Shown piece by piece: positions 8,196-13,313 of a stretch of DNA of 13,313 nucleotides; position 1 is the stretch's first letter, and every line of letters begins with the position of its first letter. The position numbers and the translations under genes are program-made. This DNA is from JBBKWX01 sp037969175 (GTDB lineage Bacteria > Bacteroidota > Bacteroidia > AKYH767-A > JBBKVM01): contig JBBKWX010000078.1 of assembly GCA_037969175.1 (NCBI GenBank), positions 1-13,313 of the forward strand. The letters run 5' to 3'. The notes beneath the pieces were generated by a model that saw only the letters and a program-made list of their open reading frames with translations, searched no databases and was not told the DNA's origin.

Positions 8196-8226
8196 TTTGA
8201 TTTATAGTGTTAATATGTTAAATTTG
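8196..8226 (+). promoter_or_regulatory. Bacteroidota-type promoter of the 406-residue FN3 protein gene
   Basis: TTTG at 8196-8199 and TAAATTTG at 8219-8226 are separated by 19 bases, an exact match to the Bacteroidota consensus TTTG-N19-TAnnTTTG. The expected start point near 8233 leaves a leader of about 40 bases before the ATG at 8274. This is the best promoter in the window and lies just after the previous gene's terminator, supporting separate transcription. Confidence 0.7.
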
Positions 8227-8273
8227 TATAGCTGAACTACTAATTTGTATTTCTGTATAACCCACCACGCTCC

Positions 8274-9494
8274 ATGAAACTATTTTGCCATTTTTTGGTA
8301 AGTATTTGTATTATAGCGCCCTTCAACAGTTTTGGGCAATGTAATATTCCTGTTGGACTTTCTACGGGCAGCATTACTACCATCAACGCAATTGCACTCT
8401 GGGCGCCACAAGCAGGTGTCGATACCTTCAAATTGAGATATGCCGAATTAGGTACCGGTGCATGGACTCAACGAAATATTCTAAATAATCCTTCTACTAA
8501 TTCATACTATATATCCGGTCTTTATCCCGGAGTAACATATGAATGGCAGATAAAAGCAATTTGTGGAGCCAATTCAAGTGGTTACGGACCGGTTGAGATC
8601 TTTACTACACCTTGGGGATATATGCCCTGTATCAAACCTCCCAATACCTTTACAACAAATATTAGTAATTCATCTGCCAGTTTGATGTGGGATACACTGA
8701 TCTCAGCTGATACGTTTAAGATAAGATATGGTGTTTTAGGTTCCAATGTCTTCACATGGAGAAATGTTGCAGGATCTCCAAATCTTATTTCTTATGAATT
8801 GGCAAATCTTGCCCCAAATACTACGTATGAGTGGAAAGTACAAACAGTATGCAATGGAGTAACTAGTTCGTATTCAAATCAGAATGTATTCACTACTACA
8901 TTTGGCCCTACACCTTGTGGTAAACCCTATAATGTTAGAATTGGTGATATAACTACAAGTTCGGCGAAGCTGGTATGGAGTGGAAATGTCACAGGTGATC
9001 AGTTTAGATGCAGATATGCTGTAAACTCAGCCAACCCTGTTTGGCAGTATAAAACGGTCTCAGGAGTACCCAATATAACTTCAATGGTTTTGACCGGTTT
9101 GATTCCAAATACACAATACATTTTCCAGCTTCAAACACTTTGCCTTGGAGTTACCATAGGTTATGGACCTCAGTATACGCTTAATGTTCATCCGTTGCGA
9201 CTAGGAGTCTTTGATGTTCAAACAAGCATTGTAGATCTTGAACCTGATAAGCTATACCCCAACCCTGCTAAAGACGAAATTTTTATCCGCTTCAATTCGG
9301 GAGATGATTCGAAGTATACGATCCGTGTTTATGATCTGATAGGTAAGGAAAGAATGCTGATCTCTGAAAAAGGACAGATTCCCGGAATCGTAGAAAAAAG
9401 GATAGACACTGCTGCATTACCAAAAGGAATTTATTTTGCTGAGCTCAGTGTAAATGGAAGGCTCAAACAATACAAATTTGTTATAGACAAATAA
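8274..9494 (+). CDS. Secreted three-FN3 protein with T9SS type A sorting domain
   Basis: 406 residues. The signal peptide occupies about 1-22 (hydrophobic 7-17, ending SFGQ before C23); its fit and the promoter 40 bases upstream support the ATG at 8274. Three FN3 domains follow with exact 96-residue spacing: first cysteines at 23, 119 and 215, second cysteines at 97, 193 and 290. Each has the signature FK-x-RY (FRCRY in the third) and a C-x-x-x-x-S/G-Y ending. The third has an extra Cys at 246. The sorting domain (about 322-406) shows LYPNP at 327-331, YDLIGK at 353-358, KGIYFAEL at 384-391 and KFVIDK at the end. It is the simplest member of the local family: signal, three FN3 domains and sorting tail, with no extra domain. 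C23 is not in a proper lipobox (Gln at -1), so it is not called a lipoprotein. The function is unknown; a surface adhesive or structural role is inference. Confidence 0.94.
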   Translation: MKLFCHFLVSICIIAPFNSFGQCNIPVGLSTGSITTINAIALWAPQAGVDTFKLRYAELGTGAWTQRNILNNPSTNSYYISGLYPGVTYEWQIKAICGANSSGYGPVEIFTTPWGYMPCIKPPNTFTTNISNSSASLMWDTLISADTFKIRYGVLGSNVFTWRNVAGSPNLISYELANLAPNTTYEWKVQTVCNGVTSSYSNQNVFTTTFGPTPCGKPYNVRIGDITTSSAKLVWSGNVTGDQFRCRYAVNSANPVWQYKTVSGVPNITSMVLTGLIPNTQYIFQLQTLCLGVTIGYGPQYTLNVHPLRLGVFDVQTSIVDLEPDKLYPNPAKDEIFIRFNSGDDSKYTIRVYDLIGKERMLISEKGQIPGIVEKRIDTAALPKGIYFAELSVNGRLKQYKFVIDK

Positions 9495-9525
9495 AAAAAT
9501 CCCTCCTGAATGGAGGGATTTTTTT
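9493..9525. terminator. Bidirectional terminator between convergent genes
   Basis: A perfect 14-bp stem (9493-9506 with 9512-9525) has the loop TGAAT and seven A on the left, seven T on the right, so it gives a U-tract on either strand. It fills almost the whole gap between the stop codon of the FN3 gene and that of mscL, and its first two bases overlap the FN3 gene's TAA. Confidence 0.93.
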
Positions 9526-9528
9526 GGA

Positions 9529-9942
9529 TCACTTCTTTAAAAGATCTCGGATCTCTGTAAGTAATTTTTCTTCTGTGCTAAGTTCCGGTGCTTTAGCCGG
9601 TGCTTCTTCTTTCTTCTTCTTCATCGAGTTCATTGTTCTTATTATCATGAAAATTGCCATAGCAATGATCAGGAAATCTATAGATGTTTGAATGAAGTTA
9701 CCATAGTTGATGGTTACAGCTTCAGTCACCACATTTTCGCCCTCCATTACAGCTGCTGACAATTCATACTTAAGATCCGTGAAATTTACACCACCCATAA
9801 TTTGGCCGATTGGTGGCATTATTATATCGGCTACAAGAGAGCTTACGATCTTGCCGAAAGCCCCACCAATGATAATACCCACAGCCATATCCATTACATT
9901 ACCGCGCATGGCAAATTCGCGAAATTCTTTCATCATTCCCAT
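9529..9942 (-). CDS. mscL: Large-conductance mechanosensitive channel MscL
   Basis: 137 residues, close to the 136 of Escherichia coli MscL. The protein forms a homopentameric inner-membrane pore that opens under membrane tension to release solutes during hypo-osmotic shock. The N-terminal amphipathic segment (KEFREFAMRGNV, 5-16) and the glycine-rich pore helix TM1 (about 16-43, with VGIIIGGAFGKIVSSL) are nearly those of the E. coli protein. A periplasmic loop follows (about 44-78), then TM2 (about 79-103), a KKKKEE charged cluster at 108-113 and the C-terminal bundle helix (LSTEEKLLTEIRDLL). The start aligns with E. coli residue 1, so the downstream Met codons at 3 and 4 are not preferred. 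It lies 79 bases downstream of recJ with a possible promoter in the gap. Nothing in the sequence is unusual. Confidence 0.97.
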   Translation of the reverse strand: MGMMKEFREFAMRGNVMDMAVGIIIGGAFGKIVSSLVADIIMPPIGQIMGGVNFTDLKYELSAAVMEGENVVTEAVTINYGNFIQTSIDFLIIAMAIFMIIRTMNSMKKKKEEAPAKAPELSTEEKLLTEIRDLLKK

Positions 9943-9985
9943 AAATAAAGGTTTAAAGGTTAACTGATTATGATTGATTGGTCAT

Positions 9986-10015
9986 CAAAATATACAATTA
10001 ACAGGAAATTCCAAA
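9986..10015 (-). promoter_or_regulatory. Possible promoter of mscL
   Basis: Read on the minus strand, TTTG (10012-10015) is followed after 17 bases by TATATTTTG (9994-9986), one base longer than the TAnnTTTG consensus. It would start transcription near 9979, about 37 bases before the mscL ATG. The match is imperfect in both spacing and -7 box, so readthrough from recJ remains possible; I see no terminator in the recJ-mscL gap. Confidence 0.35.
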
Positions 10016-10021
10016 ATAAAG

Positions 10022-11740
10022 CTATGAACAGGCAGCTATATCTTTGATATTTAACTGAATAGTGGTGTTTCCATTCCAGATATTCTGTTCCAGGTTATAG
10101 CAAATATCAAAATAGGATCCAGGTTCAGTTTCCTTCAATTTATCACTTTGTCCAAAAGCAATGGCATCAAAAGCTACCCCTGTTTCTGAAATCAGTGAAA
10201 GTTTCAAATGATTTTTACCAACGATCCGTGGAGCATATTTTGAACGCATTCTGTTGGTTCTAAAAACAGGACTCATGTTGCCCGGACCAAATGGAGCAAA
10301 TTGCATGAGCAATTTTAAAAATCCCAAATTGATAGTTGTCAGATCGATCAAAAGATCAATATCTATTTGCGGGATCCTATTTTCTTCGGGTAGGGAAGCA
10401 CTAACTATTTCTTCAAATTTTTGACTGAAGGCTTCAAAGTTTTTTTTATCCATCGTCAATCCTGCAGCATACATATGCCCACCATATTGATCCAGCAGAT
10501 CGCTGCATGCATCAATAGCCTGATAAACATCAAAGTCTTTGACCGATCGTGCCGAGCCTGTCAGCTTGCCTTCTGTCTCTGTCATTACGATCGTAGGTTT
10601 ATAATAAGTCTCGATCAATCTGGAGGCAACAATTCCTACTACGCCTTTGTGCCAGTCGGCATGATAAAGTACGGTAGTCAGCTTTTCTGAAATTTGATTT
10701 TTTTCTGCAAGCAATTCCAATGCATGTTCCGTAATGGATGCATCAAGTAATCGCCTTTCCTTGTTATGTTCATCGATCTGTTTGGCATACTGCACGGCCA
10801 GATCAGACTCTTTGCTTAAAATTAATTGTACGGCTTCATTACCTGACTTTATCCTTCCTGCTGCATTTATTCTGGGACTGATCCCAAAAACTACATCATT
10901 TATTTCAAGGGTTTTTGTCAATCCCGCAATATCCAGTATAGCACTGATTCCGGGTCTCTTTCTTTTATTCAGTTCTATGAGACCATGAAAAGCCAGGATT
11001 CTGTTTTCATCAATGATAGGAACAATATCAGCTGCTATGCTGATCACTGCCAGATCCAGATATTCATATAATTCCTGGATATCACCTTGCGTTTTTTGGA
11101 TAATGGCTTGAGCCAATTTAAATCCGATACCACATCCACATAATTCCTTGAAAGGATAATTGCAATCGGAACGTTTTGGATCAAGCAGTGCATATGCCTC
11201 CGGTAATGTATCTCCGGGTAGATGATGATCACATACGATAAGATCCAGTCCCAGTTGCTTCGCCTGAATGGCTCTTGCATGTGCTTTTATTCCACAGTCA
11301 AGAGCGATGATCAATGTGTATCCTTGTTCTGCCGCAAAAGAAATTCCGATCTCTGAAATACCGTATCCTTCTTTGTACCTGTCGGGAATATAATAACCAA
11401 TATTCTTATGTCGTTTTTCAAGAAAAGAAAAAACAAGAGATACAGCTGTGGTACCGTCTACATCATAATCGCCATAGATGAGAATGCGTTCATTATTTTG
11501 AATAGCCAGCAGAATTCTTTCTACTGCCAGATCCATATCTTTCATCAAGAATGGATCATGCAGATCTTTCAGATCGGGTCTGAAAAAATACTTTGCTTCA
11601 TCATATGTTTTGATCCCTCTTTGATTGAGAAGATCACAAAGGATAGGAGAGACATTGAGCACTTCAAAAAGATGATCCGTGATTTTTTTATCCGGTGCAG
11701 CTTTTAATTTCCAGCGTTTGCTTAGTTTCTGATTTGTCAT
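10022..11740 (-). CDS. recJ: Single-stranded-DNA-specific 5'-3' exonuclease RecJ
   Basis: 572 residues, close to E. coli RecJ (577). RecJ degrades single-stranded DNA 5' to 3' in RecF-pathway recombination, mismatch repair and base excision repair, using divalent metal ions in the cytoplasm. DHH phosphoesterase motifs are present: YGDYDVDG at 89-96 (D91, D93, D95), ALDCG at 146-150 (D148), and CDHH at 170-173. CGCGIGFKL at 201-209 and SPRINAAGRI at 288-297 follow. The DHHA1 half contains WHKGVVGIVASRL (363-375), GSAR (395-398) and the GGH motif at 420-422. The C-terminal section (about 455-572) fits the OB-fold domain. All expected metal-binding residues appear intact. The ATG at 11740 lies about 40 bases downstream of the terminator of the preceding gene, so recJ probably has its own start site, but I find no convincing promoter there. 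Confidence 0.97.
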   Translation of the reverse strand: MTNQKLSKRWKLKAAPDKKITDHLFEVLNVSPILCDLLNQRGIKTYDEAKYFFRPDLKDLHDPFLMKDMDLAVERILLAIQNNERILIYGDYDVDGTTAVSLVFSFLEKRHKNIGYYIPDRYKEGYGISEIGISFAAEQGYTLIIALDCGIKAHARAIQAKQLGLDLIVCDHHLPGDTLPEAYALLDPKRSDCNYPFKELCGCGIGFKLAQAIIQKTQGDIQELYEYLDLAVISIAADIVPIIDENRILAFHGLIELNKRKRPGISAILDIAGLTKTLEINDVVFGISPRINAAGRIKSGNEAVQLILSKESDLAVQYAKQIDEHNKERRLLDASITEHALELLAEKNQISEKLTTVLYHADWHKGVVGIVASRLIETYYKPTIVMTETEGKLTGSARSVKDFDVYQAIDACSDLLDQYGGHMYAAGLTMDKKNFEAFSQKFEEIVSASLPEENRIPQIDIDLLIDLTTINLGFLKLLMQFAPFGPGNMSPVFRTNRMRSKYAPRIVGKNHLKLSLISETGVAFDAIAFGQSDKLKETEPGSYFDICYNLEQNIWNGNTTIQLNIKDIAACS

Positions 11741-11781
11741 GTGGCGACCGGCAAGATACTGATTGGTATCAGGTGTAGGTG

Positions 11782-11813
11782 CAAAAAAAAGAAGGTTCTT
11801 TTATGAACCTTCT
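11782..11813 (-). terminator. Intrinsic terminator of the glutaryl-CoA dehydrogenase gene
   Basis: On the minus strand, AGAAGGTTC (11813-11805) and GAACCTTCT (11798-11790) form a 9-bp perfect stem with a 6-base loop, and eight T follow (11790-11783). It starts 22 bases after the acyl-CoA dehydrogenase stop codon and separates that gene from recJ. Confidence 0.88.
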
Positions 11814-11835
11814 AATAAGCGAATATATTCGAGAA

Positions 11836-13014
11836 TCAATTAAAAGCGTTTATACCTGTAACGTCCATTCCCGTGATCAATAAATGAATATCGTGCGTGC
11901 CTTCATAAGTAATTACGGATTCCAGATTCATCATGTGGCGCATGATAGGATATTCACCTGTAATGCCCATGGCGCCATGGATCTGTCTTGCTTCACGTGC
12001 AATTTCCAATGCCATATTCACATTGTTTCTTTTGGCCATTGAGATCTGTTGCGGAGTAGCACGGTTTTCATTCTTCAACACACCCAATCTCCAGGTAAGC
12101 AACTGCGCTTTTGTGATCTCGGTAAGCATCTCAGCAAGTTTTTTCTGTGTTAACTGGAAGGATGCGATCGGCTTTCCGAATTGTATTCTTTCCTTAGAAT
12201 ATCTCAAAGCTGAATCATAACAATCCATAGCTGCACCAATAGCTCCCCAGGCAATTCCGTAACGGGCTGAGTTGAGACAACCCAAAGGACCTTTCAAGCC
12301 TTTCACATTTGGGAAAACATTTTCCTTAGGAACCTTTACGTTATCAAACACCAGTTCACCGGTAGCCGAAGCACGCAATGACCATTTACCATGCGTCTCG
12401 GGAGTTGTAAATCCTTCCATGCCTCTTTCAACTACCATTCCTCTGATATCACCTGCTTCATCTTTACCCCAAACAACTGCGATATCCGCAAAGGGCGCAT
12501 TTGAGATCCACATTTTAGCACCATTGAGTTCGTAATGATCTCCTTTGTCTTTTATATTTGTAAGCATGTTGCTGGGATCCGAACCATGATTGGGTTCTGT
12601 CAATCCAAAACAACCCAAAAATTCACCACTTGCCAATTTGGGCAGGTATTTCTTTTTTTGCTCTTCTGATCCATAGGTGTATATCGGATACATCACCAGT
12701 GATGATTGCACAGAGGCTGTAGAACGAACGCCTGAATCTCCACGCTCAAGTTCCTGCATGATCAATCCGTAGGAGATCTGATCCATTCCACCACCTCCAT
12801 ATTCTGTAGGGATATAGGGTCCAAAAGCTCCAATATCAGCTAATCCTTTTACGATCTGCTTGGGAAATTCAGCTTTTTGGCAAGCTTCTTCTATGATAGG
12901 AGATATATTCTTTTTTACCCAGTCTCTTACCGAATCCCTTACCAAACGGTGTTCTTCAGTAAGTAATTCATCAACAAGAAAATAATCCGGTGCTTGAAAA
13001 CGATCAGTTGCCAT
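11836..13014 (-). CDS. gcdH: Glutaryl-CoA dehydrogenase (acyl-CoA dehydrogenase family)
   Basis: 392 residues, normal for the family. The enzyme oxidises and decarboxylates glutaryl-CoA to crotonyl-CoA in lysine and tryptophan breakdown, using FAD and passing electrons to ETF. The protein is close to human GCDH over most of its length, by memory of that sequence. The stretches SVQSSLVM (101-108), GCFGLTEPN (134-142), SLRASATG (212-219) and ARYGIAWG (250-257) match it almost exactly. The catalytic base is E371, in TYEGTHDIH (369-377). E90, R97 and S101 align with human E87, R94 and S98, which hold the glutaryl carboxylate, and Y370 aligns with Y369. These features distinguish it from butyryl- or isovaleryl-CoA dehydrogenases and favour the decarboxylating type. 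It is transcribed alone: a -7 box lies upstream and a terminator downstream. Confidence 0.94.
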   Translation of the reverse strand: MATDRFQAPDYFLVDELLTEEHRLVRDSVRDWVKKNISPIIEEACQKAEFPKQIVKGLADIGAFGPYIPTEYGGGGMDQISYGLIMQELERGDSGVRSTASVQSSLVMYPIYTYGSEEQKKKYLPKLASGEFLGCFGLTEPNHGSDPSNMLTNIKDKGDHYELNGAKMWISNAPFADIAVVWGKDEAGDIRGMVVERGMEGFTTPETHGKWSLRASATGELVFDNVKVPKENVFPNVKGLKGPLGCLNSARYGIAWGAIGAAMDCYDSALRYSKERIQFGKPIASFQLTQKKLAEMLTEITKAQLLTWRLGVLKNENRATPQQISMAKRNNVNMALEIAREARQIHGAMGITGEYPIMRHMMNLESVITYEGTHDIHLLITGMDVTGINAFN

Positions 13015-13041
13015 TATAGATATTTGGTTTTGTTAAGGCTG

Positions 13042-13049
13042 CAAAATTA
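13042..13049 (-). promoter_or_regulatory. Probable -7 element (TAATTTTG) of gcdH
   Basis: On the minus strand TAATTTTG (13049-13042) matches TAnnTTTG exactly. The start point would fall near 13035, giving a leader of about 20 bases before the ATG at 13014. No clear TTTG is seen at the -33 spacing. Confidence 0.45.
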
Positions 13050-13313
13050 GAAAATAAAACAGGAGCAGCATGAAAACAAAAAATCTATTCCTAATTATCT
13101 GTCATAGTTGTCCTGATTAATCTGTATTTTTTTATCATTGTTGTCCGGAATAAATTTTAGTTTTTTATTTAAAGCTTTTTTTTAACCACAGGGACCTCAG
13201 TCCCGCACGTGCGCATACGCGTCAAGCTAACAGTAGAGAATATTTCCCGCAGATCTCTCAGAAGCTATTTATTCCATTCTGTGAGATCTGCGAATGCAAA
13301 GTGAATCTCTTGC
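13050..13313. other. Intergenic DNA with several short palindromes at window end
   Basis: No gene is supported. From 13050 to 13185 the DNA is AT-rich and carries GTTGTCC twice (13107-13113 and 13140-13146). From about 13186 the composition becomes GC-richer: a GGGAC/GTCCC hairpin (13191-13204), the 8-bp palindrome GCACGTGC (13205-13212) and the long inverted repeat at 13249-13291. The sharp change at about 13186 suggests the edge of an inserted repeat element that may continue past the window. Confidence 0.5.
13249..13291. repeat. Long inverted repeat, probable dispersed intergenic element
   Basis: Fifteen-base arms (13249-13263 and 13277-13291) match at 14 of 15 positions around a 13-base spacer. 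The arms read GCAGATCTC.CAGAA and its complement. No T-run follows, so it is not an intrinsic terminator. From memory, GCAGATTT/GATCTGCGGGAAA-like palindromes are frequent between genes in Bacteroidota, which suggests a dispersed repeat; this window shows only one copy. Confidence 0.5.

Noticed and set aside
8274..8345. Lipoprotein signal on the 406-residue protein (Cys at 23)
   Set aside because: The residues before the Cys (SFGQ) do not form a lipobox, and this Cys matches the first Cys of every other FN3 domain in the family.
9707..9967. Plus-strand ORF opposite mscL
   Set aside because: It is the antisense shadow of a clear MscL coding sequence.
11741..11782. Promoter for recJ
   Set aside because: The best candidate (TATCTTG on the minus strand) lacks one T of the -7 consensus and has poor spacing to any TTTG.

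Overview
The window looks like Bacteroidota chromosome, probably the Chitinophagaceae/Sphingobacteriia side. The evidence is AT-rich intergenic DNA, leaders without Shine-Dalgarno sites, promoters of the TTTG...TAnnTTTG type, and four secreted proteins ending in type A type IX secretion system (T9SS) sorting domains. The family placement is inference; the phylum is well supported.

Layout. Positions 1-9494 (+ strand) hold four T9SS-exported, fibronectin type III (FN3)-rich surface proteins: a 5'-truncated one (1-954), an 871-residue one (1325-3940), a 1287-residue mosaic (4263-8126) and a 406-residue one (8274-9494). Each is followed by its own intrinsic terminator and at least two have a recognisable promoter, so they look like separately transcribed paralogues rather than an operon. 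Positions 9529-13014 (- strand) hold three ordinary genes: mscL (mechanosensitive channel), recJ (single-strand DNA exonuclease) and a glutaryl-CoA dehydrogenase. A 14-bp bidirectional terminator separates the two converging blocks. The two longest gene-free stretches that hold visible structure (3941-4262 and 13015-13313) carry palindromic elements resembling dispersed intergenic repeats.

How the genes relate. The four secreted proteins share an FN3 subtype with a conserved cysteine pair, one Cys just before the first strand and one 71-78 residues later in a C-x-G-type turn. They appear to be scaffold or adhesin-like cargo, exported by Sec, passed through T9SS and anchored or released at the surface. 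No catalytic domain was recognised in any of them. The most unusual item is a cupredoxin-like domain with a complete set of candidate type 1 copper ligands, inserted inside a SprB-type repeat of the 1287-residue protein. The three minus-strand genes have no evident functional link to the secreted proteins or to each other. I found no phage, CRISPR, toxin, RNA gene or complete mobile element, and nothing I would call a new multi-gene system.
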